Numbered from the stretch's first letter, positions 53,777-62,451 are shown. The stretch: DNA of 64,000 bases from Candidatus Altimarinota bacterium (GCA_020631075.1 JAHDHX010000005.1:62001-126000); one strand, 5' to 3'. A program made the numbers and translations. Notes: a model not told the origin generated them from the sequence alone.

Positions 53777-54361
53777 ATGAAAAATATTGCTTTGTATTTT
53801 TACCTTGGTTTTTTCGCCTTAACAGGTGTATGGTTGTTTTTCTGCTTACCGCTCGCACTAATCCGCAATGGAGGGCTGTCAGCCGCACGACGCCAACACA
53901 AACAAGACCAAGACGAACTGTTTGAAAATTATGGTGTCTCGCCAGTGCCTCTTTGGGCCAATGCAGCAGCAGTCATCACTCACTGGTGGGGGATGAACGG
54001 CAAAATGCTCAAGGACACAGCAGTGAGCGCCGCCCCAAAGGGCCTCGTCATAGCAGATGAAAACAGCAATCATCGAGCGATAATTATTCCTTGGTCAGCA
54101 CTAAAACACTGTCGCGACGCTCCTCACATCATCCACCAAAGAGTCCGCCCAGATCGTAGTGATGGCACATACTCATACCAAAGAGTAATGAAGGGAAGAA
54201 TAGTAGAATTACAGCTAAATTTAGGCAGAAAAGATGTCAGTATTCATCTTTGGTGTCAACAGGCTGAAAAAGCCATTTATTTACGAAGCTATTTTCCCGA
54301 TCTGGGGGTAATAGTGCCTGATTTTGTTCCGCCAAACTTTAGTTCTGACTTGATCACTTGA
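53777..54361 (+). CDS. membrane-anchored protein with PH-like segment, unknown
   Basis: A 194-residue protein with an N-terminal membrane segment (about 4-31) and a cytoplasmic part whose middle (KGLVIADENSNHRAIIIPWS) looks like a strand pair of bacterial PH-type domains. Function unknown. It is AT-rich like its neighbour and probably cotranscribed with it; the two may have been acquired together. Confidence 0.55.
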   Translation: MKNIALYFYLGFFALTGVWLFFCLPLALIRNGGLSAARRQHKQDQDELFENYGVSPVPLWANAAAVITHWWGMNGKMLKDTAVSAAPKGLVIADENSNHRAIIIPWSALKHCRDAPHIIHQRVRPDRSDGTYSYQRVMKGRIVELQLNLGRKDVSIHLWCQQAEKAIYLRSYFPDLGVIVPDFVPPNFSSDLIT

Positions 54362-54910
54362 ATTATGTAAAAAAATATTAAGGCATTAGTCCTAAACTCT
54401 TCCACCACCTCTGCCAGCCCTTCTCCATACCCAACTTTTTTTCACCTCCCACATTTTTTCTCGCTACCACACATTTCCCCACGCTACAGCTCCAAACGCC
54501 CCTTCCGCCACCCCAATTTTCTTCAAACTGTCCCAGCGTGGTTCGCTGCGCGAGTCCACCACCCCCGCTTCAATACACAGCAAAACACTACCCACTGAGC
54601 CCCGAGAACAAATACGTCGCCAGCCTGCCGTCCGACAAAAGGGAGCACAAACCGCAGCGACAGTATTTAAGCTGACTGGTTACAGCTTGCAGCTGCAGAA
54701 ATCCGAGGTGATCGCGCAACTTGGCTCATGGCCCAGCGATCGCCGAGGAAAGGTGAGCGATGAGGGAGTAGCGCGCCTTTGGGGCGACCAAGCCCCAAAA
54801 AGCCGCAGCGGACTCATCTAGCGAACCACGGTTCGCTCCCCCCCAGACTTTTTCCCAGCCTGCCAGTCGACTTTGGTGACCCTTTTTTTCGGGCGCTCAC
54901 TTTCCTGTTT
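54362..54910. other. 549-base non-coding region with clustered hairpins
   Basis: No convincing gene. Four perfect or nearly perfect stems stand in a row: AAGCTG/CAGCTT (54669-54688), GGTGATCGC/GCGATCGCC (54707-54743, one wobble), TTTGGGGC/GCCCCAAA (54778-54799), and AGCGAACC/GGTTCGCT (54820-54837). A structured RNA is possible; strand and boundaries are not clear. The left half (54362-54600) is pyrimidine-rich with no clear structure. Confidence 0.4.
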
Positions 54911-55858
54911 TCACAGCAACCCCTTCCGCCGCATATAAGACCACAGCGCCCCACTCACCATGGCCCCCAGCCCCAGCAATATCCCCGTCAAGATCCAAAA
55001 CGCATATGGGCTCCCTTCTAGGTGGTTGCGCAGGTTCACCCCATACAACCCGACGATCACCGCCAGCACCCCCAGCACCGCCGTCAGCACACTCACCACC
55101 AGGTCAAAACGGATAATCGCATTGCGCAAATTCGCCATCTTCAGGGTCAAGATTTCCTGCGTATCATCGATATTTTCATCCAGTTCATCGATCTGGTGGC
55201 TGATGTTCTCCACCTGTTCCAGCGCATTTTCCAGCACAGACTCTAGCGCCTCCAGCACGCTGTCTTCGGCTTCTGTGTGCGCATCAGGGTTTATTTTATC
55301 CAGCGTCAGGTCAGCTATTTCCGCATCATCTTTGAGAATGTCGAGCAGCGTCCCCTCCAGCTCCTCCGCATACGTTTCAATGTTGGAGAGCCGTTTTTTG
55401 ACCAGCAATAATTGCTCAAAATTCGCGTCGACCAGCTCTCCTTCGAGTTTCGCCAACGCCGCTTCTGCCAGCCGCTCCAGATCATTATACCGATCCCGCA
55501 ACTGATAGATCACATACGTCAGCGTCGCATCGAGGATAGTATGTTCAAAGAGCTGCTCCCCCCCCTCCTCACTCTCACGCTCTATCTTTAGCCGATCGAG
55601 CAGCATTGGCACAAATTCTTCTTCCACCGCCTTGTGGTCGAGCCCAAACACCAGCGCCACCTCCCGCCCGATGATGAGCTTGGCATACTTGAGGTTTAAG
55701 ATCAGGCTCCGTGACCGCCGCGTGAGGGTGATCACCTGCTTCCGCGAAAACACCGGCCGCAGGTCACGCGTGTGCACCCCAAAAGCCTCAATTATGTCCC
55801 GACGGCTCAGGCTGGCGTTGACCGTCGTGCCGTCACCATAAACCTTCAGGCTACGCAT
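54911..55858 (-). CDS. CorA/Mrs2-like divalent metal channel with GVN motif
   Basis: A 315-residue protein with a cytoplasmic alpha/beta and long helical N-terminal part and two C-terminal membrane helices (about 253-272 and 285-305). The signature GMN of CorA/Mrs2 is GVN here (273-275, in GLYGVNLRN). GVN variants exist in this superfamily and may change ion selectivity. It probably moves Mg2+ or a related ion. Confidence 0.82.
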   Translation of the reverse strand: MRSLKVYGDGTTVNASLSRRDIIEAFGVHTRDLRPVFSRKQVITLTRRSRSLILNLKYAKLIIGREVALVFGLDHKAVEEEFVPMLLDRLKIERESEEGGEQLFEHTILDATLTYVIYQLRDRYNDLERLAEAALAKLEGELVDANFEQLLLVKKRLSNIETYAEELEGTLLDILKDDAEIADLTLDKINPDAHTEAEDSVLEALESVLENALEQVENISHQIDELDENIDDTQEILTLKMANLRNAIIRFDLVVSVLTAVLGVLAVIVGLYGVNLRNHLEGSPYAFWILTGILLGLGAMVSGALWSYMRRKGLL

Positions 55859-55884
55859 AGTTTCAGAGTGTGTGTTTCAGCTCT

Positions 55885-55913
55885 ATTTTACGCTAGAAAA
55901 GCGCCCCCTGCAA
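55885..55913 (-). promoter_or_regulatory. promoter of the CorA-like gene
   Basis: TTGCAG, 17 bases, TAAAAT. The -35 lies inside the 3' end of the DUF2797 gene. The leader of about 20 bases is GAAACACACACTC-like. Confidence 0.6.
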
Positions 55914-56792
55914 CGCCGCCCCCAGCACCGTGCCCGCGGGCAAGGGCGAGAAGTCTAGCATATACCCCCGCAGATCTTTCGCGTTGAGCGCAATGATCTC
56001 CGTGTCTGTCTCGAGGAAAACAAACTGCCCCCGCAACGCCAGCACCCGCCCACTGACCGACTCATCCACCGCCAGTTTCAGCGCGTGATACGCCTTCGGG
56101 CTGCCCGCCACCCGCCCCAGTCCATAGTGCTCCCCCCACCACACATACGCACCGTCTGTCAGCTGTTCCCGCAAATGCTCAAACCCCGCCCCCAGCACAG
56201 CGGGGATGCCCTCCTGCAGGGCTTGGAGTCGCGCCTCTGCCTGCGCAGGGGTAATATCAGGCACGAGGAAAGCCCGCTTCTGCGACGCCGATATTTTATC
56301 CGCCAACCCACTCTGGCGGGCTAGCGTTTCTATCTGGCGGGCGTGCACACCGTTTTTACACTCTGCAATGTACTTCGTCGCCAGCGACCCCTGCTCTATC
56401 TGCCGCAGGCGGCTCCGTTCGGCTTTCGACACCCCTATTTTCATCATCTCATCCGTGAAGTAGGCCAAATACACCACATGGGGCACATCGAGCTTTTCCA
56501 GGTCCACCGCCGACACATGGCTGGTGTCAAACCCATCAAACACCGTGTAGATAAAACTCCCCTCCAGGCTCCGACACAGCTGGCACTTGGCGCGGGGCTC
56601 ATGGGTCACACTCTGGCACGCGCCCCAGCCACGGTCCGTCAGGTGCCCCGCACAGTGCCGCTCACCGACCACCTGCACCGACAGGTCTTGCCCCACGGCA
56701 ATGTTTTTCCGCCCAAACCGCCCCTGCGCAGTGGCTTGCCACTGGGTGGTGTGTTCATCGACCCAACGATAATCATAGAGGTGGACGTGCAT
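55893..56792 (-). CDS. DUF2797-family protein
   Basis: A 299-residue protein of the DUF2797 type. It has a cysteine cluster (CAGHL, CQSVTHEPRAKCQLC, about 47-75) likely binding zinc, then a GIY-YIG-like segment (VVYLAYFTDEMMKIGVSKAER) whose endonuclease residues are only partly kept. Biochemical function is unknown. The ATG at 56792 follows a GTG that also opens the frame. It is divergent from recJ, and the two promoters overlap. Confidence 0.75.
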   Translation of the reverse strand: MHVHLYDYRWVDEHTTQWQATAQGRFGRKNIAVGQDLSVQVVGERHCAGHLTDRGWGACQSVTHEPRAKCQLCRSLEGSFIYTVFDGFDTSHVSAVDLEKLDVPHVVYLAYFTDEMMKIGVSKAERSRLRQIEQGSLATKYIAECKNGVHARQIETLARQSGLADKISASQKRAFLVPDITPAQAEARLQALQEGIPAVLGAGFEHLREQLTDGAYVWWGEHYGLGRVAGSPKAYHALKLAVDESVSGRVLALRGQFVFLETDTEIIALNAKDLRGYMLDFSPLPAGTVLGAALQGALF

Positions 56793-56810
56793 CACCCTCG
56801 GTTGTAGCCT
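56782..56810 (+). promoter_or_regulatory. promoter of recJ, leaderless
   Basis: TGGACG, 17 bases, TAGCCT, then seven bases to the ATG at 56818. It overlaps the opposite promoter. Confidence 0.45.
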
Positions 56811-56829
56811 ATTGCCGATGACCGATCAA
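56801..56829 (-). promoter_or_regulatory. promoter of the DUF2797 gene, leaderless
   Basis: TTGATC, 17 bases, TACAAC, then eight bases to the ATG at 56792. Confidence 0.55.
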
Positions 56830-58518
56830 GCCCCTTGGCACCACTATCACTGGGCCCCCACTGACACCTACGCCACCGTGGCGCAGGCCCAGCAGGGCTT
56901 TTTGCGGCAGCGCAGCCTGGCCGCGCCCGACGCCCTCCACTCGTGGCTCCACGGCAGCCTGGCGGACCTCCCCACTCCTGCCCAGATGCACGGCCTCGTC
57001 CCCGCCGCCCAGCGCCTTTCTGACGCGATCGACGCTGGTCAGCGCATCATGGTCTACGGCGATTTCGACACCGACGGCATCACCTCCACGGCCACCTTGG
57101 TGTGGGGGCTACGGCAGCTCGGGGCCGAGGTCTCGTACCGCATCCCCGACCGCGTGCGTGACAGCCACGGCCTCCGCCACCATTTAATAGACGAGATCGC
57201 CGCCTCAGGCGCCACCGTCCTGCTCACCTGCGACTGCGGCATTAATGACCACCACGAAGTCACCTACGCCACCCAGCTCGGCCTCACCGTCATCATCACC
57301 GACCACCATCAGTCAGACCCCGCCCGCTTCCCCCACGCGGCCCACGCCGTGGTCAACCCCCACCAAGCCGCCTGCACCTACCCCGAGCAGGTTTTGGCAG
57401 GGGTGGGCGTCGCGTGGAAGCTCATCTGCGGCCTCACCCAGGTCCGCCAGCTGTCGGCCAGCCGCACCCTGCAGATCATCGAGCCCCTGCTGGAGTTCGT
57501 CGCCATCGGGCTCGTGGCCGACTGCGTGCCCCTCATCGGCGAGAACCGCATCCTCGTCAAGGCTGGCCTCGCCCAGCTCCAGCACTCTCGCTGGCCGGGC
57601 CTGCGCCAGCTCCTGCGGGAGGTTGGTGACAGCGGCCAACCCATCACCGAGGAAACCATCGGCTTCACCATCGCCCCTCGGCTCAACGCCGCCTCTCGCC
57701 TCGGCGAGGTCCAATACGCCGTCGGCCTCCTCATCGGCGACGAGTCCCGCCATCCACAGCGCGTGGCCTACCTCCAGCGGCTCAATTCCGACCGCCGCGC
57801 CCTCACGCACGAGTGCGTTACCGAAGCCCTGCTCCAGGTCGAGGATCTTAGCCACTCCGCAGGCTGCTACCTCGTCGGGGCCCCGCATTGGCCCGAGGGC
57901 ATCTTGGGGCTGGTGGCTTCCCGCCTGGTCGAGCAACTCGGGCGGCCAGTCGTGGCCCTCCGCTACGGCGAGCAAACACTCAAAGCCTCCTGCCGCGCCC
58001 CCGCTGGGTTTGACATGCACGCGGGCCTCGCGTCGGTCAGCCCGTGGCTCACCCGCTGGGGGGGGCACGCAGGGGCCGCAGGGTTCAGCGCCCCCGCCGA
58101 GCACTTCACCGACATCCGCGCTGGGCTGGCCACCCATTGGCCCGCCGACACCACCCAGACCGTCCCCGTCCAGCTCGACGCCTTCCTTACCCCCCAGTGC
58201 GACGAATCCACCCTCCTCGACTGGTTCGATCCCTTCCGCCCGTGGGGCGTGGGCAACCCCCAGCCCGTCTACGCCCACCGTCGCGTCACCCTCACCAAGG
58301 TAAAATTCATGGGCCAGCACCACAACCACCTGCGACTCGAGTGCGTCACCGACACGGGCCATCCCTTCGCCTATGTAGCGTTTTTCGCTGACCATCTCAC
58401 TCCACACTTGGTGATCGGCCACCGCTACGACGTCGCCTTCACGCTCAGCTGGAACCACTGGAACGGCACCCAATCCATCCAGCGACTCGTGCAACACATA
58501 CGTCAGGTGGGCGAATAA
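56818..58518 (+). CDS. recJ: single-stranded-DNA exonuclease RecJ
   Basis: A 566-residue DHH-family exonuclease for recombination and repair. Metal motifs are GDFDTDGITS near 81-90, DHH at 162-164, RLNAASRLGE, and the DHHA1 motif GGHAGAAG near 415; the OB domain follows. The usual DxDxDG order is kept (DFDTDG). The ATG at 56818 is chosen over a TTG two codons upstream because of the TAGCCT box seven bases before it. Confidence 0.94.
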   Translation: MTDQAPWHHYHWAPTDTYATVAQAQQGFLRQRSLAAPDALHSWLHGSLADLPTPAQMHGLVPAAQRLSDAIDAGQRIMVYGDFDTDGITSTATLVWGLRQLGAEVSYRIPDRVRDSHGLRHHLIDEIAASGATVLLTCDCGINDHHEVTYATQLGLTVIITDHHQSDPARFPHAAHAVVNPHQAACTYPEQVLAGVGVAWKLICGLTQVRQLSASRTLQIIEPLLEFVAIGLVADCVPLIGENRILVKAGLAQLQHSRWPGLRQLLREVGDSGQPITEETIGFTIAPRLNAASRLGEVQYAVGLLIGDESRHPQRVAYLQRLNSDRRALTHECVTEALLQVEDLSHSAGCYLVGAPHWPEGILGLVASRLVEQLGRPVVALRYGEQTLKASCRAPAGFDMHAGLASVSPWLTRWGGHAGAAGFSAPAEHFTDIRAGLATHWPADTTQTVPVQLDAFLTPQCDESTLLDWFDPFRPWGVGNPQPVYAHRRVTLTKVKFMGQHHNHLRLECVTDTGHPFAYVAFFADHLTPHLVIGHRYDVAFTLSWNHWNGTQSIQRLVQHIRQVGE

Positions 58519-58550
58519 AAAAATCCTAGAGCGTTTTTCAGCTCTAGGAT
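58516..58550 (-). terminator. terminator of the AT-rich gene pair
   Basis: A perfect 10-bp stem ATCCTAGAGC / GCTCTAGGAT with an 8-base loop. On the minus strand it is followed by T7; on the plus strand no tight T-run follows. It also lies just after recJ. Confidence 0.75.
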
Positions 58551-58575
58551 GTACGATATTTTTGATAATTCGGGG

Positions 58576-59784
58576 TTACATATACATATTCAAGGCTTCA
58601 AATCGTTCATTACTTAGGAATGTGATTTGCTGATAAATTTGATTCATCAGTTCATCAATTGTTTCAATACTATAATCAATTTTATAAAATATAGAATCGA
58701 GTAATGTATTAGAAAATCTGCTATTTCTATTTAGGGGATAACCCATAGTGTCAAATTTGCCAAAGCTACATAAGAAGATGCTGGTGGGATATTCTGCCAA
58801 TTTAACTATGTGACACTCTAAATCATACGTCAGGTCTCCATCATTTCTTTTCAATGCTAGTAGAGCTCCAGAAAGTCTGTATTTATGAACAAACTGTTCT
58901 TCAAACGCTACATATTGAAAGTTAAGTACTCTACTTGCTCGTTTTTCTGGCTTAATCTTTTCATGATAAAGATTTAGAGATTTGAAGTTAAATAACTCAA
59001 TTCCTTTTGAAAGCACTGTTGGGTACTCTTTGAGTACTACTTCTTCCTCTTCATTTTCATCTTTTTCTTCAACCAGTTGAATTACATTTTTGGGTTTTTC
59101 GACCATGAATGGAGTGAAACGAAGGTCATAAATTCTGCGGTTATACCCCTCGCACGATACTACTTGTACGGATTGTTCATCGGTTCCTCTTACCTTTTCG
59201 ATTTTTACATGAGAGGGGTCAATCAATTTCCCATGGTTAAATGAAAACCATTTATTTTTTTCTATCTCTAAATAAAGCTTATTTAGCTCTATTGAAATAT
59301 AATTAAGTATAAACTGCGTAAATTCATTGCAGGACACAGAACTAAGTACCTCGTTATTTGTAATTTTAACCTGTATATTACTTTTTTTCTCTTTAAACTT
59401 TAAGAAAGAGCTTGGGCAGTGTGTAGTACTGTCCCATTCATTCTTATAGTGCAAAGAGATTTCATATTCTTCACATTCAATCTCAATGGCTTTACCAGTC
59501 TTATACGCTAAATAGTGACCGCGAAGATTCCATTTTGAGAATTTTTGACCTTTAAAGACATCGTACTTTAGGCTAGATAAATTTCTAGCAAGCACGTAAA
59601 ATCCGTCTTCTAATCTGTGAATAAAGTCAAACGTATTCCTAGATTTGTATTTACGAAAGGCATGTAATTTTTTAATATCAATTTGAGGTTTTTCTGAAAA
59701 AATATCTAATGATATATTTTTCTTTTTAGCGTAATTAAATCTCTCTTTGAGATTCATGTCTTTAATTTGTTTTTGATTAGTCAT
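58576..59784 (-). CDS. AT-rich gene for a protein of unknown function
   Basis: A 402-residue protein rich in Lys, Glu, Ile, Asn and Phe, with no membrane segment and no known motif. A highly acidic stretch (DENEEEE) occurs near the middle. Composition and codon use differ strongly from the GC-rich neighbours, which suggests recent acquisition. It overlaps the upstream gene by 8 bases and ends at a terminator. Confidence 0.6.
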   Translation of the reverse strand: MTNQKQIKDMNLKERFNYAKKKNISLDIFSEKPQIDIKKLHAFRKYKSRNTFDFIHRLEDGFYVLARNLSSLKYDVFKGQKFSKWNLRGHYLAYKTGKAIEIECEEYEISLHYKNEWDSTTHCPSSFLKFKEKKSNIQVKITNNEVLSSVSCNEFTQFILNYISIELNKLYLEIEKNKWFSFNHGKLIDPSHVKIEKVRGTDEQSVQVVSCEGYNRRIYDLRFTPFMVEKPKNVIQLVEEKDENEEEEVVLKEYPTVLSKGIELFNFKSLNLYHEKIKPEKRASRVLNFQYVAFEEQFVHKYRLSGALLALKRNDGDLTYDLECHIVKLAEYPTSIFLCSFGKFDTMGYPLNRNSRFSNTLLDSIFYKIDYSIETIDELMNQIYQQITFLSNERFEALNMYM

Positions 59785-60313
59785 TTTTTTGGTTTTTTTC
59801 CAAGTAATTTAAATAAGATTTAAGAATTATATTCGTTGATATATTAATAAGTTTAAGCATATCAACGACTTTTGAATGATTAATAAATACGTCACTGATC
59901 TTGCCTGAGTCAGTACCGCCGATTTGATTGGGGGCGTCTTCGAGGTAGCACTCATCTGGCGCAAAGTTACAAAGTTCTTTTGCCAAGGCACGGTAAGTGC
60001 CGTCTGATTCTCTGGTGATAGTGAGCTCCTTCATGCCATGTATGGCAAGGGAGACACCAGTGATACTCATTGTTTGCATGCACAGTTGGTCTGCATTCTG
60101 AGTGAATGTGACCGTGTAATCCAAACTATAAGCGTGCTTATCAGGTTGCCAGAGAAACCAAACATTCTTGGTCATCTGCTTACCATCAACCGCTGAAATC
60201 TTGAGTTTGTTTCTGTCGATTTCATCCAGATTAATGAGTTTCCAAAATTCGTCTGGGAATTCATGTTCGAGCCAGCCCTTTTTGGTATAACTTTTAATTT
60301 TAATTTTTTTCAT
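59777..60313 (-). CDS. AT-rich gene for a small protein of unknown function
   Basis: A 178-residue protein with mixed alpha/beta character and a Lys-rich basic N-terminus; no family recognised. It is the first gene of the pair and its stop overlaps the next start by 8 bases. No clear promoter is seen in the strongly AT-rich upstream stretch. Confidence 0.6.
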   Translation of the reverse strand: MKKIKIKSYTKKGWLEHEFPDEFWKLINLDEIDRNKLKISAVDGKQMTKNVWFLWQPDKHAYSLDYTVTFTQNADQLCMQTMSITGVSLAIHGMKELTITRESDGTYRALAKELCNFAPDECYLEDAPNQIGGTDSGKISDVFINHSKVVDMLKLINISTNIILKSYLNYLEKNQKND

Positions 60314-60346
60314 AAAATAATTAATTTTGTTTTTAATTGAATAATA

Positions 60347-60402
60347 ATTTCTGAAATGCTCACTAAGCTCCGTAATTCAAGCACAGGGAGCATTCCAGAA
60401 AT
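60347..60402. repeat. 15-bp inverted repeat at the edge of the AT-rich segment
   Basis: ATTTCTGAAATGCTC (60347-60361) and GAGCATTCCAGAAAT (60388-60402) pair with one mismatch around a 26-base loop. There is no T-run, so it does not look like a simple terminator. It marks the border between AT-rich and GC-rich DNA. Confidence 0.6.
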
Positions 60403-60473
60403 CTATCCCCGAATCTGTCAAAGAACATCTGCTCAGTGACCAAGGATTGAGAGCCAGAATCTGGCCGTCAGAC

Positions 60474-60503
60474 TTGTCAGCTAAGACATTCTCGTTTTAC
60501 AAT
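60474..60503 (+). promoter_or_regulatory. promoter of the TrmB-type regulator
   Basis: TTGTCA, 18 bases, TACAAT. The leader of about 45 bases holds the palindrome at 60536. Confidence 0.6.
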
Positions 60504-60535
60504 GTATTTGCGAGTGGCAAACGTCACCACGTGGT

Positions 60536-60545
60536 AACACTTAGC
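60536..60545 (+). promoter_or_regulatory. palindromic operator candidate
   Basis: ACCACGTGGT is a perfect 10-bp palindrome in the leader of the regulator gene, about 20 bases before its ATG. It could be an autoregulatory binding site of the TrmB protein. Confidence 0.4.
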
Positions 60546-60554
60546 ACCATATTA

Positions 60555-61346
60555 ATGTTTGAGCCTTTACTGCAGCAGCTTGGCCTGTCCAAAAACGAAG
60601 CCATTATCTACGAAGCCCTCCTGCAGCAGGGGCAGTCTAGCGTGGCCCAGATCTGCCGCGTCACCCAGATCCATCGCCGCAACGCTTACGACTCCCTAAA
60701 ACGTTTAAGCGAACGAGGAGTCGTGTTTGAAGTCTTAGCAGGACGAGAACATCATTATCAGGCCGTTCATCCGCAGAAATTCCAAGAATTTCTGCAAGAG
60801 AAGCAAACTCGTCTGCAGCGAGCCCTCCCACATATGATTTCCCTGTACGACACCACGCCTCACCCCAACGAAGTCTACATCTACAAAGGCACAGAAGGCT
60901 GGAAAAACTATCTCAGCGACATCCTGCGAGTAGGACAGCCTTTTTATTCGCTCGGCGCCAAGGGCTGCTGGCTTGACCAGCGTGTCTCACATTTTTATCC
61001 CCATTTTCAATCAGAGTTTCAGCGTCTCGCTCTTCCCGCCTATCACCTCTTTGACACCGAAGTCAGCACCAAGTGCCCAGAAATTCTAACCCAGGTCGGG
61101 CCCAATTTTCGCCTTTTGCCACCACACGCCAGCACCAGTTGCTGCGTTGACGTCTTTGGTGACCACGTGGTGCTGCTGTCTTCGGCTGTCCCAGGCGGGT
61201 TTGAGCATGACTTTTCTTTCAGCGTCGTCATCAACCCACAGATCGCCACGGCCATGCGCACATGGTTTCATTTGCTCTATGACTCACTCCCCCCTCACAG
61301 CTCCAACGGCAACGCCGTCGGCACGATCACCCCTTCTCCCAGCTGA
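60555..61346 (+). CDS. TrmB-type transcriptional regulator
   Basis: A 263-residue regulator. The N-terminal winged helix (LGLSKNEAIIYEALLQQG, VAQICRVTQIHRRNAYDSLKRL) is typical of TrmB; the C-terminal part is a PLD-like sensor region (EVYIYKGTEGWKNYLSDILR), where the ligand is unknown. The ATG at 60555 is the normal start. Its last 17 codons are antisense to the end of aroB (52-base convergent overlap). Confidence 0.82.
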   Translation: MFEPLLQQLGLSKNEAIIYEALLQQGQSSVAQICRVTQIHRRNAYDSLKRLSERGVVFEVLAGREHHYQAVHPQKFQEFLQEKQTRLQRALPHMISLYDTTPHPNEVYIYKGTEGWKNYLSDILRVGQPFYSLGAKGCWLDQRVSHFYPHFQSEFQRLALPAYHLFDTEVSTKCPEILTQVGPNFRLLPPHASTSCCVDVFGDHVVLLSSAVPGGFEHDFSFSVVINPQIATAMRTWFHLLYDSLPPHSSNGNAVGTITPSPS

Positions 61347-62329
61347 CGGTAAAGCACGAGGTTCAGATGATCCCCATCCTTTTTCTTGTCGCGCATCATG
61401 GTTTCGGCCAGCTCCGCTGGGGCATAGGGGCAGACAGTCGGCAGCCCAAACCGCTCTAGCAGCTCCGTCAACCACTCGGCCGACGCCGCCGTGCACATCC
61501 CCGTCCGCACCCCATACTGCGCCGCCATCACCATCCCCATGGCGACGGCCTGCCCGTGCGGCACGGCAAATTCACTCAGCCACTCCACCGCGTGCCCAAA
61601 GGTATGCCCAAAGTTCAGCAGCATCCGCTGGTTTGACTCACGCGTGTCCACCTCCACGATTGCTTTTTTAATGTGAATAGACTCTCCCAGCAACCCCGCC
61701 AACGCCCGCAAGTCAGGCGTCGGGCTGGCTATCTCCGCTAAACGTTCCAGGTGCCCCCGCGACGCCACCACCCCGTGCTTGACCATCTCCGCAATCCCGT
61801 TTTGCACCTCGGTCACGGGCAACGACTGCAGAAATTCCGCACACGTCAGCACCACCTCAGGCTGGTGAAACGTCCCCACGAGGTTTTTCCCTTGGAAATC
61901 AATCCCCGTTTTCCCCCCCACAGACGCATCCACCATCGACAGCACCGTGGTCGGCACCTGCACAAACCCCACCCCACGGAGGAAGATCGACGCCGCAAAC
62001 CCCGTCATATCCCCGATCACCCCGCCCCCCACCGCGACAAACACACTCCGACGGTCGAGCCCGTCGTCCATCGCCCGCAGGATGATCCGCTGCACCGAGT
62101 CAAAATTCTTATATTGCTCCCCAGGCGGCATCACCAGCACAGACTCAGGCGCGATCCCCGCAAAAAACCCCGAAGACTGATACACATTTTCGTCCGTCAC
62201 TATCAGGTGCCGTCGGTCAGCGATCTGCGTCAGCAGCTGGGCTTTGACAGCCGCAAAGTCAGGCAAGAGGTGAATGTTATACGAAACCGTTTTTTCCGCG
62301 AGTGACACATTGATCGAAGAGCCAGACAT
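61295..62329 (-). CDS. aroB: 3-dehydroquinate synthase
   Basis: A 344-residue enzyme, the second step of the shikimate pathway. NAD and zinc motifs are GEQYKNFDSV, AVGGGVIGDMTGFAAS, PTTVLSMVDASVGGKTG and NFGHTFGHAVE. No other aro gene is in the window. Such a gene can also belong to aminocyclitol synthesis, but the motifs fit AroB. The leader shows no clear promoter. Confidence 0.93.
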   Translation of the reverse strand: MSGSSINVSLAEKTVSYNIHLLPDFAAVKAQLLTQIADRRHLIVTDENVYQSSGFFAGIAPESVLVMPPGEQYKNFDSVQRIILRAMDDGLDRRSVFVAVGGGVIGDMTGFAASIFLRGVGFVQVPTTVLSMVDASVGGKTGIDFQGKNLVGTFHQPEVVLTCAEFLQSLPVTEVQNGIAEMVKHGVVASRGHLERLAEIASPTPDLRALAGLLGESIHIKKAIVEVDTRESNQRMLLNFGHTFGHAVEWLSEFAVPHGQAVAMGMVMAAQYGVRTGMCTAASAEWLTELLERFGLPTVCPYAPAELAETMMRDKKKDGDHLNLVLYRQLGEGVIVPTALPLEL

Positions 62330-62451
62330 GGGCAGGAAAAGGCAAAAAGGTAGGCAGAATCTATAATTACTTTGCGTTACCTTAGGGCTCTGCCCGTGAG
62401 AATGCTACCCCAGTTTCACCGTTCTGACTCGCCCTGCGACGACCCACCCGC

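Noticed and set aside
54660-54840. RNase P RNA
   Set aside because: GAGGAAAG and CAGAAA fragments are present but in the wrong order and without the surrounding conserved blocks.
54779-55021. An 80-codon open frame in and after the hairpin region
   Set aside because: It overlaps the end of the CorA-like gene and the stems; its Pro-rich product has no recognisable feature.
57313-58497. A 394-codon open frame on the minus strand
   Set aside because: It is antisense to recJ, with Gly/Val/Glu-rich composition and no motif.
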